Positions 52,841 through 63,398 of a stretch of 64,000 bases of DNA are shown here, one piece after another (positions within the stretch are counted from its first letter, which is position 1; each line of letters starts with the position of its first letter). The stretch comes from JBDHWG01 sp046328525 (GTDB lineage Bacteria > Chloroflexota > Anaerolineae > Epilineales > JAHCIE01). The stretch spans positions 570,619 to 634,618 of the forward strand of contig JAXLWK010000004.1 in the NCBI GenBank assembly GCA_046328525.1, in the 5' to 3' direction. The notes below the pieces were generated by a model. It worked only from the letters and a program-made list of their open reading frames with translations, was not told the DNA's origin and made no database searches. The position numbers and the translations under genes were made by a program.

Positions 52841-53668
52841 ATGACACCTCCCATCACCTTCAAAGTCACGTCCGCCGGTGTCGCGCCGGTCAACGTCGCC
52901 GGCGCCACCCTGGACGAGATCTCGCGCGCCCTTCCCGAAGGCACGTACACCACGCTGCGCACGTATGGCGGACGCCGCTTCCTGGACATGCCGCACCATG
53001 TCACGCGCCTGGCCGAGTCGCTGCGCCTGCTGGAGGGCGGCGTCGCGCTGGACGAGACCGCGCTGCGTCGCGGCCTGGCCGATGCCCTCGCCGCGACGGG
53101 CTACGCCGAGTCGCGTGTCCGCGTGACGATCCCCCTGGCCGGCGCGCCCGTCTACATCAGCGTCGAGCCGTTCACGCCCTACCCGGCCGAGCTATACCGC
53201 GACGGGGTGCGCACGATCACGATGCTCATGGCGCGGCAGAACCCGAAGGCGAAGGCGACGAGCTTCATCGCGCCATCGCGCGAGCTGAAATCCACGCTGC
53301 CGCCCGGCGTCCACGAAGTGCTGATGGTGGACGGCCACGGCGACATTCTCGAAGGCTTCAGCTCCAACTTCTTCGGCATCCTGGACGGCGAGCTGCGGAC
53401 GGCGGCGGACGGGGTGCTGGCAGGGATTACGCGGGGCATCGCGCTCCAGGCCGCCGAGGGCATCGTGCCGATACGCCAAGCGCCGGTGAACCAGGCCGAC
53501 ATTGGGCGGCTGAGTGAGGCTTTCATCACCAGCGCATCCCGCGAGGTCATGCCCGTCGTCGCCATCAACGACACCGCCATTGGCGACGGGCGGCCGGGGC
53601 CGCTCACCGCCGCCATCGCCCGCCGCTTCGCCGAGATCGTCGCCGCCGAGAGCGAGCCGCCGGTGTAG
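52841..53668 (+). CDS. Class IV PLP-dependent aminotransferase
   Basis: A 275-residue enzyme of fold type IV (branched-chain aminotransferase, D-amino-acid transaminase and aminodeoxychorismate lyase family). The Schiff-base Lys is in the segment PKAKATSFIAPSRELK near residue 130, matching the BCAT/DAAT pattern of Lys three to five residues before an aromatic. The Glu/Ser loop GDILEGFSSNFFGILDG (near residue 165) contains the family-typical EGxSxN. EAFITSASREVMPV is the phosphate-binding end. It is shorter than typical IlvE (~300 aa) and closer to DAAT/ADCL size. The substrate is not certain. Confidence 0.85.
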   Translation: MTPPITFKVTSAGVAPVNVAGATLDEISRALPEGTYTTLRTYGGRRFLDMPHHVTRLAESLRLLEGGVALDETALRRGLADALAATGYAESRVRVTIPLAGAPVYISVEPFTPYPAELYRDGVRTITMLMARQNPKAKATSFIAPSRELKSTLPPGVHEVLMVDGHGDILEGFSSNFFGILDGELRTAADGVLAGITRGIALQAAEGIVPIRQAPVNQADIGRLSEAFITSASREVMPVVAINDTAIGDGRPGPLTAAIARRFAEIVAAESEPPV

Positions 53669-53680
53669 CCTAACTCTGCA

Positions 53681-53709
53681 TTGCTATCCTCTTTTCAAGT
53701 TTCTATAAT
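53681..53709 (+). promoter_or_regulatory. Promoter of tsaE
   Basis: TTGCTA (53681-53686) and TATAAT (53704-53709) with 17 bp spacing. The predicted transcription start near 53716 coincides with an in-frame GTG, and the likely ATG at 53737 is about 20 bases downstream. Confidence 0.6.
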
Positions 53710-53736
53710 TGTGAAGTGTTGGATTATGGATGCTGC

Positions 53737-54261
53737 ATGGTAAATGACCGCCACACCGCCGAGATAGAGCCGACTGTCACCGTCGTCAGCCACAGCGCCG
53801 AGGACACAGCCCGCCTGGGCGCGGCCGTCGGCGCGCGGCTCGCGGCGGGGGACGTTATTGTCCTGCGCGGCCCGCTGGGCGCTGGCAAGACGGTGTTCAC
53901 CCAGGGCATCGGGCGCGGGCTGGGGGTGCGCGAGCACGTCATCAGCCCGACGTTTACCCTGCTGCGCGAGCATACGTCCGGCCGCCTGCCGCTGTACCAC
54001 GTGGACGCCTACCGCCTGGCGGGCGCCGCCGAGGCGTACACCTTTGGCCTCGACGAGTACCTGTACGGCGAGGGCGTGACGGTCATCGAGTGGGGCGAGC
54101 GTGTCGAGACGCTTCTGCCGGACGAATACCTGGCGGTGGAGTTGGTGTATGGCGAGACGGGGGAGCGCACCCTGACCCTGAGCGCGCGGGGCGCTCACTA
54201 CGCCGCCATTCTGCGCGCGCTGACGCCGCCTGAAGACAATAACGATGCTCCTGGCGATTGA
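53737..54261 (+). CDS. tsaE: tRNA threonylcarbamoyladenosine biosynthesis ATPase TsaE
   Basis: A 174-residue P-loop ATPase of the t6A37 tRNA-modification pathway. Walker A is GPLGAGKTVFTQGIGRGLG near residue 45, and HVDAYRLAG and VTVIEWGERVETLLP motifs follow as in the family. The in-frame GTG at 53716 would add seven residues and would lie exactly at the predicted transcription start, so a leaderless start is possible; ATG at 53737 is preferred by alignment. It overlaps tsaB by 17 bases. TsaD and TsaC/TsaC2 are not near. Confidence 0.93.
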   Translation: MVNDRHTAEIEPTVTVVSHSAEDTARLGAAVGARLAAGDVIVLRGPLGAGKTVFTQGIGRGLGVREHVISPTFTLLREHTSGRLPLYHVDAYRLAGAAEAYTFGLDEYLYGEGVTVIEWGERVETLLPDEYLAVELVYGETGERTLTLSARGAHYAAILRALTPPEDNNDAPGD

Positions 54262-54934
54262 TACCGCGAGTCATCTAGCCGGCATCGCCCTCTACGACGA
54301 GAACGGTGTCGCCGCCGAGCATACCTGGACCTCCCGCGCCCACCATACCGTGGACCTCGTCCCCAACATCGTGACGCTGCTCAAGCAACAGGGTCTGACG
54401 GCGGCGGACCTGGGCGGGCTGGCCGTCGGCCTGGGGCCTGGCTCGTTCACCGGCCTGCGCATCGGCCTCAGTGTCGCCAAGGGCTTCGCCCTGGCCCAAA
54501 ACTTGCCGCTTGTCGGCGTGCCGTCCCTGCACGCCACCGCCCACGCCCACGCGGCGTGGCGCGGCCCGCTGTGGGCGATCATCGCGGCGGGCCGTGGGCG
54601 TTTCGCCGGAGCGCTGTTCATGCCGGGTGAGCCGTGGCCCGCGCCGGACGACTACCACCTGGCGCGCCTCGACGCCCTCGCGCCGCATCCGTCCGCGCCG
54701 ACGCTCTACGTCGGCGAGCTTGGGGCCGCCGAGCGCGCCGCCCTGATTCAGCTTTGGGGGGACGCGGCGCGCCTCCTTGAACCGGCCGCGACGCTGCGGC
54801 GCGTCGCGTACCTGGCGGAGCTAGGCTGGCAGCGTCTCGCGCGGGGCGAGAGCGATGACGTCACCGCTCTGGCCCCGATCTATCCACCGAGTCCGGGTGT
54901 GCCGTCGGCGCACAGCGCAGCGGCCCAGGAGTGA
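54245..54934 (+). CDS. tsaB: TsaB, partner of TsaD in t6A formation
   Basis: A 229-residue ASKHA-fold protein that scaffolds TsaD and TsaE. Family segments are LLAIDTASHLAGIALYD at the start, GGLAVGLGPGSFTGLRIGLSVAKGFALAQNLPLVGVPSLHA near residue 60 and a variable C-terminus. The N-terminal IDTAS and the GPGSFTGLRIG motif are diagnostic. ATG at 54245 overlaps tsaE. The order tsaE-tsaB-rimI is a common arrangement. Confidence 0.93.
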   Translation: MLLAIDTASHLAGIALYDENGVAAEHTWTSRAHHTVDLVPNIVTLLKQQGLTAADLGGLAVGLGPGSFTGLRIGLSVAKGFALAQNLPLVGVPSLHATAHAHAAWRGPLWAIIAAGRGRFAGALFMPGEPWPAPDDYHLARLDALAPHPSAPTLYVGELGAAERAALIQLWGDAARLLEPAATLRRVAYLAELGWQRLARGESDDVTALAPIYPPSPGVPSAHSAAAQE

Positions 54935-54940
54935 TACATC

Positions 54941-55603
54941 GTGCCTCTATCGCTATCGCCGTTTGCCGACCTGCCCTACGTCGTCGCGCCGATGCGCGTC
55001 AGCGACATCGAGGAGGTCACCCACATTGACCACCTCTCGTTCCCGACCCCCTGGTCGTACAACTCGTACTACAACGAGATCGAGCGCAACAAGGCGGCGC
55101 ACTACTACATCCTGCGCCTGCGCGACGCGTCCCAGGACGCGGACGACCAGGAGAGCGGGTGGCGGCGGCTCCAGCGCTGGCTCGGCGTGCAGCCGGGGCA
55201 CGAGCGCGGCTCGATCATCGGCTACGCCGGGATGTGGCTGATGCACGACGAGGCCCACATCAGCACGATTGCGATTCACCCTGTCTGGCGGGGACACGCC
55301 CTGGGGGAGTACATGCTGCTGGCGATGCTGGTCGAGGCGCGGGCGCTGAACGCGGCGACGGTGACGCTGGAAGTGCGGGTCTCCAATATCCGCGCCCAGG
55401 CGCTCTACCGCAAGTATCACTTCGATGTGGTGGGGCGGCGGCGCGGCTACTACTCCGACAACGGCGAGGACGCGCTGTTGATGACGACGCCCGCCCTCAA
55501 TGACCCGGAGTACGACGCCGACCTGGCGTCCCTCGCCGCTGCGCTGCGCCGCCGCCTCCAGCGGCACATCGCCCCGGCCGAGCGCGAGAACCGCGTGCGC
55601 TAG
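54941..55603 (+). CDS. rimI: RimI-like ribosomal protein alanine N-acetyltransferase
   Basis: A 220-residue GNAT. The acetyl-CoA loop is HPVWRGHALGEYMLLAML (Q/RxxGxG/A-like RGHALG), preceded by AHISTIAIHPVW and followed by VTLEVRVSNIRAQALYRKYHFDVVGRRRGYYSDNGEDALLM, the RimI-specific C-terminal pattern with the LYRKY(G)F motif. The protein is longer than the ~150-residue E. coli RimI, with an inserted segment at about 65-90 and a C-terminal tail. GTG start six bases after tsaB. It closes the operon; tsaD is absent from the window. Confidence 0.88.
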   Translation: MPLSLSPFADLPYVVAPMRVSDIEEVTHIDHLSFPTPWSYNSYYNEIERNKAAHYYILRLRDASQDADDQESGWRRLQRWLGVQPGHERGSIIGYAGMWLMHDEAHISTIAIHPVWRGHALGEYMLLAMLVEARALNAATVTLEVRVSNIRAQALYRKYHFDVVGRRRGYYSDNGEDALLMTTPALNDPEYDADLASLAAALRRRLQRHIAPAERENRVR

Positions 55604-55625
55604 GCCGGGCGCCGACTCAAGAGGA

Positions 55626-55708
55626 AGGTAACGCGAAGGCGCAGAGGCGCAACGAAAGAAGAGATCCTGGCTCTTCCCTTTTGCGTCTTTGCGCCTTTGC
55701 GTTTCTAT
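55626..55708. repeat. Inverted intergenic repeat (CGCAAAG type)
   Basis: Left half AACGCGAAGGCGCAGAGGCG and right half TTTTGCGTCTTTGCGCCTTT with GCGTTTCT are near reverse complements. It follows rimI and may end its transcript. Confidence 0.65.
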
Positions 55709-55751
55709 CAATCCCGCCTTGCCCGCCGTGGCAGTCTCGCCTTTGGCGCCC

Positions 55752-56579
55752 TCACCCCCGCCCGATCAGGAGGCCGAGGAGCGCGCCGGCCAGGGACGCC
55801 ACGAAGTTCACCGCATCATTGTTGAGCCACGGCCAGCCCCGCACCGCCAGCGTCGGCTGGCCGTGGTGCATTTGGCGCTCCGTGATCTGCCCGCACACCT
55901 GGCAGCGGTACTGGCGCTGTACCGTCGCGCCGAGCAGGCTGTCCAGCAGGGCGCTGCCCACGCCGGCGGCCGCGCCCATCAGGGCCAGCGCCGCCCCGCT
56001 CGCCGCAGACTCGGCGGCCGGCGGCCAGGGGAGCAGGCGCGTCAGCGCCACGAGCGCCGCCGCCGTGACTCCGATGACCACGCCACCGGCGAACGCGGCC
56101 AGCGTGCCGAGCCACGTCACGCCGCCGGACGTGCCGGTGGGGACGGGGCGGAGGGTGGTAATGAGGCGCGGCGGGCGGCGGCTGAGGACGCCGATCTCGG
56201 TCGCCCAGGTGTCCGCCGTGACGGCGGCGATCGCGCCGACATACGCCAGCAGCCACGCCGGGTGGGGCGCGAGCCAGTTTGCGACGGCCAGCGCCGCGCC
56301 GACGCCGCCGTTGGCGAGCGCCTGGCCGATGTCGCGGCGGCTGCCCTTCGAGAACTTCTCGGCCGCCGCCACTTTCTGCGCCTCTTTCCAGTGGGAGAGA
56401 AGGCTCGACGAGACGAAGAACAGGACGAGGAGCGCGCCCCAGACCAGCCCGCCCAGGCCGAAGATGAGCGTGCCGGTGAGGATCGCGCCGAACACCCCGC
56501 TGCGCGACAGGGAGCCGCTACGGTAGCCGAGCAGCCCGATGGCTGCGCTCAGGACGAGGCCCAGCAGGAATTGAAGCAT
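55752..56579 (-). CDS. DUF92 family membrane protein
   Basis: A 275-residue integral membrane protein with about six hydrophobic helices. The family-typical stretches are SRSGVFGAILTGTLIFGLGG, LLVLFFVSSSLLSHWKEAQK, a helix with AYVGAIAAVTADTWATEIGVLSRRPPRLITT, and GGVTWLGTLAAFAGGV. DUF92/TIGR00297 proteins are linked by family to phytol or isoprenoid alcohol phosphorylation (VTE6-like). A cysteine pair (CQVCGQ) lies near residue 233. The open frame begins at 56636, but ATG at 56579 is the usual start and is upstream of the conserved part. Substrate inferred only from the family. Confidence 0.82.
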   Translation of the reverse strand: MLQFLLGLVLSAAIGLLGYRSGSLSRSGVFGAILTGTLIFGLGGLVWGALLVLFFVSSSLLSHWKEAQKVAAAEKFSKGSRRDIGQALANGGVGAALAVANWLAPHPAWLLAYVGAIAAVTADTWATEIGVLSRRPPRLITTLRPVPTGTSGGVTWLGTLAAFAGGVVIGVTAAALVALTRLLPWPPAAESAASGAALALMGAAAGVGSALLDSLLGATVQRQYRCQVCGQITERQMHHGQPTLAVRGWPWLNNDAVNFVASLAGALLGLLIGRG

Positions 56580-56636
56580 GGGGGTCGAAGTGACGAGGTG
56601 ACGGAGTGACCAGGTGAAAGAGGCATACTGTACCAC

Positions 56637-57401
56637 TGCGAAAGATAGTCTAAACTGGTCCTACGATGGAATCTACATGCTCCTGTCGGCGTCGTAGTGT
56701 GCGACACGGACGATGAGAGACATGTAGTGGCGACTTCCAGTCGCTCTTGCGGCCGCAGAACGACTCAAGTCGTCACTACTGGGCCGCGTGCTCGCCCGCC
56801 GTCGCCACCGCAGCAGGGGCGTTCCGCCCCCGCACCCCCAAGAGGGCAAAGCCTGCTCAAGCAGGCTCGGATGGGCATGATAGGCCTCCGCCAGCCCCCT
56901 TCAGGGGGCTTCGTTCGTTTAGCCTGGCACTTGAGTGCCAGGCGACGGCCGGACACGTCATGCCCGTAGCCTGGGCGCGTCACACAACACTTTCATCCGT
57001 GAAGATGCGCCGTAGGCGGCAGGGAGGCTGCTCTGAACACAGAATTTGCGGCATCATTGCGAGACGCTCACGCCATGTGACGGCATGCGCCGACACCAGA
57101 ACACGCCAAGCCGTCATTGCGAGCTAGGCTTCCGGGGGTGTAGGGGGCGAAGCCCCCACTGGCGAAGCAATCCCCCGCCCTTGCATCGGCCCGGCTCATG
57201 CGGGGATAGCACCACACTTGCTAAGCGGGAGGTTGCTTCGTCCTCCTATCGTCGTCCTCGCAACGACGCCCTCGGCTGTTTTCTGACGAGTCAGCCTCGC
57301 TCAATCGTTCTGTGTAAAAGACAAGGCTGAAGAGCTGGCCGACTGAAGCCGGCGCTATAGGGGAGGTCCTGGTAGATTTGTAGCGCCGCCGTGAAGTCGG
57401 C
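56637..57401. other. Gene-free, repeat-rich region
   Basis: About 760 bases with no convincing gene. From left: an inverted copy of family B (56722-56780), short palindromes (CCCCCTTCAGGGGG, GCCTGGCACTTGAGTGCCAGG, AGCCTGCTCAAGCAGGCT), a family A repeat (57114-57270) and a family B copy (57340-57401) that runs into the selB stop. No promoter of good quality was found. Confidence 0.6.
57114..57270. repeat. Dispersed repeat, family A, copy 3
   Basis: GTCATTGCGAGCTAGG on the left, GGCGAAGCAATCCCC, then GGGAGGTTGCTTCGTCC and CCTCGCAACGACGC on the right. Its CGTCCTCCTATCGTCGTCCT segment reappears, reversed, at 23749-23769 next to the OsmC fragment. Confidence 0.75.
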
Positions 57402-59315
<1,914 letters not shown>

Positions 59316-59327
59316 GGTGGGCGCTTT

Positions 59328-61454
59328 CTAGGGCCGGCGGTAGCGCGGATCGGCGCCGACGATCTTCTCGCCCGGCTTCGGCACGCGCGGCTTGGGCGAC
59401 TTGGCTTTGCTGTCCTCGACCTCGGCCAGCCGTTCCCTCAGCTCGGCCATGCTGCGGCGCAGCCCCTCTTCCTCCAGCTCCCACAAGTCTTCGATGCGCA
59501 TGAACAGCTCGCGGTCCTTGGCGTCCAGACGGCCCGCCAGATCCGTCGTGCTGACCACGTCCGCCGCGCGCCACGCCTTGAGCTGCTCGATCTCGTCGCC
59601 CAGGCTCTTGTTGGCCGCCTTCTGCTGGCTCCAGTCCCAATCGCGCTGCTTGAAGAACAGCGCCCACCGCTTGTCCACATCCACCTGCCACTCGCCGAAC
59701 TCGCGGCGCAGCTTCTCGCCCTCGATGCGTTGGGCTTCGGCGGCGGCGCGCTGGTCCTGGTCTATCGCCTTCGCCATCTCATCCAGCGAGGTCATCTGCC
59801 TGGTGACGCCGACGTGGTGCTCCTCGTACCCGCGCAGTACCTTCCGCCAGCCGTCCATGACCTGGCGATGCTCCGCCAACTCCGCGTTCCACTCGGCCAT
59901 CTGATGGTCGCGGCGGGCGTCGCGGATCTTCTCGCTCTCCACCATCTCGGCGAGAGTGCGGCGCAGATCGTCCTCGAAGCGCTGAAGCTCGTCCAAGCGA
60001 GCGCCGGTGCGCTGAATCCAGTCCTCCAGGAAGTCCACCTTCTCCGCCGTCTCGGCGTCGGCGCGGGCGAGCTTCGGAAGCTCGCCTTCGATCAGGTCCA
60101 GGCGGTCGGCGTGGCGGTCGCTGTGCTCGCCCCAGAACTTGATGCGCGCCGCCAGCTCCACCAGGCTCTGGGCGTGCTGCGGGAAGACCGCTTCGACCTT
60201 CTCCACCCGCATCGTCGTCTGGGTCAGAGTCTTGTCCAGGATGGGGATGATGGCCGTGCGCTCGTCAATCTTGTGATCCACCTCGACGACGTCGCGCTCG
60301 ACGACGCCCAGGCGCGTGCCCTGCTTATCAATCTGCTCGCCCAGGGACGGGATCGGCTCGACCTTCTGGGCCAGGTCACGCGCCAGAACGTCTATGCGCG
60401 CGCCGAGCTGGGCGACGAGCGTGTTCTGCCGCGCCATCTCCTGGTCACTGTGGTCCACGCGGGGCAGCAGCGCCTCCATCGCCCGGATCTGCGCCTGCAT
60501 GTCGGCCAGGGCGCGCGCCGTCGCCTGGCGCTCGGCGTTGCGTTCCTCGACGATGCGCTGGACCTCGGTCTGGGATTGGGCGCGGTAGCTCTGCACCAGG
60601 TGCAGCAGCTCATCCTTCGCCTGCGCCACCGCCTCCTCGATCTGGGGGAACTTGCTGAGCTGGCCCTGGGTCGCGGTCAGGTCGCCCCGCAACGCCTGGA
60701 TGGATCGCCCCAGCTCGACCATCACCGCGCCCTGGCTCGCCACGCGGCTCTCGAAGTCGGTGACGAGATGCTCGGCGCCGGTAATGCGTGTTTCCATCTC
60801 CTGCAAGGCGCGGCTGAAATGGGCGGTTTCGGTGATCTGCGCGTCCACCCGCGCCGCAACCACCTCGACACGGCCTTTCGTCGTATCCTGGGCGTCGCGC
60901 AGCCCGTGCAGCATGTCGGCCAACTGGGCGATGCGGTTCGCCTCGGCGTCCAGGCGCGGCGAGAGTTTGTCGAGGCGAGTCCTGGTCGCGTCGTGATCGA
61001 GGCGCAATCCCTGGACAAGGTCCGCCAGTTGCGAGACGCGGCCCGTCTCGGCGTCCAGGCGCGGCGTCAGCCCGTCGAGCTTGCGCGCCGCCGCCGCCTG
61101 GTCCTCGCGGAGCTTCTGCGCGATGTCGGCGAGCTGCGTCACGCGCTCCATCTGCGCCGCGTCCCCGCTGCGGATGGCGGCGACATCGGCGTTCAGGCGC
61201 TTGCTCTGCTCGTCCATCAGGCCGACGAGGTCGGCGCGGATCTGGCCGATGGCCTTCTGCAGCGCGTCGAGCTGCGCCAGGCGCGCCTGGGTGCGCGTCA
61301 TGTCGCCGACAAGCTCGCCCAGGCGCTGGCTCACGCCGGCAACCTCGGCGGTCTGCTCGGCCATCTGGCCGTGCAGCTCATCCAGCGCGGCGCGGTCGTA
61401 GGCCAGCTCGTCGGTAATACGCGCCAGGTCGGTCTGTAGCTTCTTGTTATCCAT
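59328..61454 (-). CDS. Large coiled-coil protein
   Basis: A 708-residue protein with almost continuous heptad repeats. Leucine, isoleucine and valine occupy the a/d positions in segments such as LARITDELAYDRAALDELHGQ and ADMLHGLRDAQDTTKGRVE. No signal peptide, membrane helix or enzymatic motif is seen. The last ~40 residues are basic and Pro-rich (KAKSPKPRVPKPGEKIVG). A cytoskeletal, scaffold or chromosome-organising role is possible. The gene is followed by selB after 12 bases, an unusual arrangement. A promoter lies at 61535-61564. Confidence 0.8.
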   Translation of the reverse strand: MDNKKLQTDLARITDELAYDRAALDELHGQMAEQTAEVAGVSQRLGELVGDMTRTQARLAQLDALQKAIGQIRADLVGLMDEQSKRLNADVAAIRSGDAAQMERVTQLADIAQKLREDQAAAARKLDGLTPRLDAETGRVSQLADLVQGLRLDHDATRTRLDKLSPRLDAEANRIAQLADMLHGLRDAQDTTKGRVEVVAARVDAQITETAHFSRALQEMETRITGAEHLVTDFESRVASQGAVMVELGRSIQALRGDLTATQGQLSKFPQIEEAVAQAKDELLHLVQSYRAQSQTEVQRIVEERNAERQATARALADMQAQIRAMEALLPRVDHSDQEMARQNTLVAQLGARIDVLARDLAQKVEPIPSLGEQIDKQGTRLGVVERDVVEVDHKIDERTAIIPILDKTLTQTTMRVEKVEAVFPQHAQSLVELAARIKFWGEHSDRHADRLDLIEGELPKLARADAETAEKVDFLEDWIQRTGARLDELQRFEDDLRRTLAEMVESEKIRDARRDHQMAEWNAELAEHRQVMDGWRKVLRGYEEHHVGVTRQMTSLDEMAKAIDQDQRAAAEAQRIEGEKLRREFGEWQVDVDKRWALFFKQRDWDWSQQKAANKSLGDEIEQLKAWRAADVVSTTDLAGRLDAKDRELFMRIEDLWELEEEGLRRSMAELRERLAEVEDSKAKSPKPRVPKPGEKIVGADPRYRRP

Positions 61455-61477
61455 CGGACGCCTCTCTCCAGGCCAAT

Positions 61478-61508
61478 GTCTTCCCCCATCCCTTGCTGAC
61501 GGGGAAGA
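61478..61508 (-). promoter_or_regulatory. Leader hairpin of the coiled-coil/selB operon
   Basis: GTCTTCCCC and GGGGAAGAC pair with a 13-base loop between the promoter and the coiled-coil ATG on the minus strand. Confidence 0.4.
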
Positions 61509-61534
61509 CGCAGGGGGCTTTGCGAATCGGTGTG

Positions 61535-61564
61535 ATTATACAGGCAAACGGGGAGCGCGGCCAA
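61535..61564 (-). promoter_or_regulatory. Promoter of the coiled-coil/selB operon
   Basis: On the minus strand TTGGCC (61559-61564) and TATAAT (61535-61540) with an 18 bp spacer. Confidence 0.5.
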
Positions 61565-61578
61565 AGCATCATGGGCAA

Positions 61579-61608
61579 TTGGTCACGCGGCGGCGGGCGC
61601 GTTATAAT
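61579..61608 (+). promoter_or_regulatory. Plus-strand promoter cut off by the insertion sequence
   Basis: TTGGTC (61579-61584) and TATAAT (61603-61608) with an 18 bp spacer. It points toward the insertion sequence whose left end is 65 bases away; the next plus-strand gene is the YvlD-like gene beyond the element. Confidence 0.5.
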
Positions 61609-61672
61609 AGAGCACCCTTTGAACATCTCTATCTTTGCACTTTGCGTTCGCGGGGGCAGTGGGGGCCGCAGG

Positions 61673-61739
61673 CCCATAGGCGCTAACTTAAGGGACTCAA
61701 CATAAATCTAGACGCACGTTAACAAGTGACAAGAGAAGC
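61673..61739. repeat. Left terminal inverted repeat of the IS
   Basis: Begins CCCATAGGCGCTAACTTAAG and continues to about 61739. It matches the reverse complement of the right end apart from one substitution and one missing G. Confidence 0.85.
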
Positions 61740-63050
61740 TAACCACACACGGGCAGCCGCCGCGTGCTGACGACGGCGACGTGGTGCGTCGCATAGGAAA
61801 CGTCGTAGCTTGGGTAACGCCGCCAGCACGTCGGCAAGGGCAAGCGAACCGCGCACGCTACTGCGCAAGGCCTCCCACGCCAGGGCTGTCCAGCGCCAAG
61901 CGCTCAACGGTCGCTCCGCATCGGCCAACCAGTCATCTAGCGGCGTCGTGCCACACGCCGTCACCGTCTCCAAGCACAGCGCGGCCAGCAGCTTGGCCAA
62001 CAGATAGCTCTGGGCTAGCTCCGCATCGTGGGCGCGCAGCCCATCCAAGTCGAGCACGCTCTTGAGGCGCTTGATGGCCAGTTCGATTTGCCAGCGCAGC
62101 CGATACAGCGCCAGGCACAGCGGGGCGCTGTAGTCGGCAGACGGCAAGTTGGTCAGCAGCATCACAAAGCCCGCCGCATACAAGCTATCCTGGCTGGGGG
62201 TGTAGCCCTTCCGACTGGCGATGCTGCGCACCCGTCGGCGCGCGCGCTCGGCCGCCTCGGGGGGTACCGCTGCGACAATCAGCCGCAGCGGCATCACGTC
62301 GGGGGCGTCGGTCAGCCTCACCCGACACTCGCGGTGGGTCGCCGTCGGCTCACTCCGCCGCAGCCACGCCAGGACATCTAGGCGGACGCCCTGGCCGTCG
62401 TCCAACCGACAGCGCCCGACATGCCAGCGCACGATCAACGGCGCCGTTAGGTTCAGCGCCCTCTCTAGACTGGATCGATAGCTGTAGCCCCCATCGGCGA
62501 TCTGGATGGCCTGGGGATCCGGGAGAAAGCGAACCAGGCTTTCGGCGCCCTGCGCGTCCGTGACGTCGATGGCGTCGAGACACAGCCGACCCAGATCCAG
62601 GCTCAGATGCACTCGCCAGGTAGTGCCCGAACTCCCGGGCCGACTGAGGCTCGTCGCATCGATCAAGCGCAGGCGGACGGCAGGCAGGGTTTGCACCATC
62701 AGCCGTCGTTGGCACAGAACCGCCACGACTAACGTGCCCAACCACCGTCGGGACTGGCGAACGCGCTTGCGCAACGCCACATCACTCAGGTTGCCCAGCC
62801 CGCGCAGGACGCACCAGACGCCCAGCAGGCGCAGCGAGAAGTCACACACGGCGTAAGCCAGCACGATCCGCAGCAGGTCGGCGGCGCAGCGCACCTGCCG
62901 CCGTCGGGTCAGCGCACCAGTCGCCCGCGCCGTCGCCTCCAGGTCGACCGGTAGAAGGTGTCGGATACGCTCCCACTCGGCGTCTGTCAGAATTGGCGCG
63001 GGGATCGCTGCCCCGCCTTCCCTTGTCGGCTCAGGTGTGCTAGACTTCAT
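61719..63050 (-). CDS. IS4-family transposase
   Basis: A 443-residue DDE transposase. First acidic residue in RLRLIDATSLSRPGS (near residue 132), second in QAIQIADGGYSYRSS (near 188), third in the signature YRLRWQIELAIKRLK (near 325), which fits the Y-(2)-R-(3)-E-(6)-K motif that defines the IS4 family. The N-terminal ~100 residues contain a helical DNA-binding region. The reading frame is uninterrupted from ATG (after a GGAGG site) to stop, so the element could be active. The C-terminus is encoded inside the left inverted repeat. Confidence 0.9.
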   Translation of the reverse strand: MKSSTPEPTREGGAAIPAPILTDAEWERIRHLLPVDLEATARATGALTRRRQVRCAADLLRIVLAYAVCDFSLRLLGVWCVLRGLGNLSDVALRKRVRQSRRWLGTLVVAVLCQRRLMVQTLPAVRLRLIDATSLSRPGSSGTTWRVHLSLDLGRLCLDAIDVTDAQGAESLVRFLPDPQAIQIADGGYSYRSSLERALNLTAPLIVRWHVGRCRLDDGQGVRLDVLAWLRRSEPTATHRECRVRLTDAPDVMPLRLIVAAVPPEAAERARRRVRSIASRKGYTPSQDSLYAAGFVMLLTNLPSADYSAPLCLALYRLRWQIELAIKRLKSVLDLDGLRAHDAELAQSYLLAKLLAALCLETVTACGTTPLDDWLADAERPLSAWRWTALAWEALRSSVRGSLALADVLAALPKLRRFLCDAPRRRRQHAAAARVWLASLVTC

Positions 63051-63102
63051 GTCGGCCTCCAGAGTAGGGTGGGTCGTGGTACACCTGTATCCTACTCTGA
63101 AG

Positions 63103-63170
63103 GCTTCTCTTGTCCACTTGTTAACGTGCGTCTGGATTTATGTTGAGTCCCTTAAGTTAGCGCCTATGGG
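63103..63170. repeat. Right terminal inverted repeat of the IS
   Basis: Ends CTTAAGTTAGCGCCTATGGG at 63170. It is the near-exact reverse complement of the left end over about 67 bases. Confidence 0.85.
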
Positions 63171-63182
63171 TGTGTTCCCCGT

Positions 63183-63250
63183 GTTGCGCGTTTTGTAGTA
63201 ACGACTTCAGTCGTTGTGGGGCCTGGGAAACGACTGAAGTCGTCACTACG
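63183..63250. repeat. Family B direct repeat, copy 1, upstream of the YvlD-like gene
   Basis: Begins GTTGCGCGTTTTGTAGTAAC and contains the inverted CGACTTCAGTCG/CGACTGAAGTCG pair separated by TTGTGGGGCCTGGGAAA. It matches the copy at 63869-63935 almost exactly. Confidence 0.85.
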
Positions 63251-63288
63251 ACATTCGGCCGCGTGAAATGTCACCCCGCACGGCAGGT

Positions 63289-63398
63289 CCGCCCGCCGCT
63301 GAAGCAGCGGGCTACGGGTGCAAGCCTGACAGGCTGCGGCTCCGGCTCCGCCAGCCCCTTGGGCTTGCATGAGTAGCCGTAGGCTTGAGCCTACGGCG
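63289..63398. repeat. Dispersed palindromic repeat, family C, copy 3
   Basis: CCCGCCGCTGAAGCAGCGGG, the middle AAGCC/GGCTT section and CCGTAGGCTTGAGCCTACGG, in the same order as at 7788-7897. It fills the space before the YvlD-like gene. Confidence 0.8.

Larger units (their letters stand above)
61673..63170. mobile_element. IS4-like insertion sequence with about 67 bp terminal inverted repeats
   Basis: A 1498 bp element bounded by long inverted repeats. The first 35 bases (CCCATAGGCGCTAACTTAAG and onward) are identical at both ends, and the match continues with one mismatch and one indel to about 67 bases. The single gene inside is an IS4-type transposase whose last codons lie within the left inverted repeat. 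No direct target duplication was recognised in the flanking bases. Confidence 0.85.
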
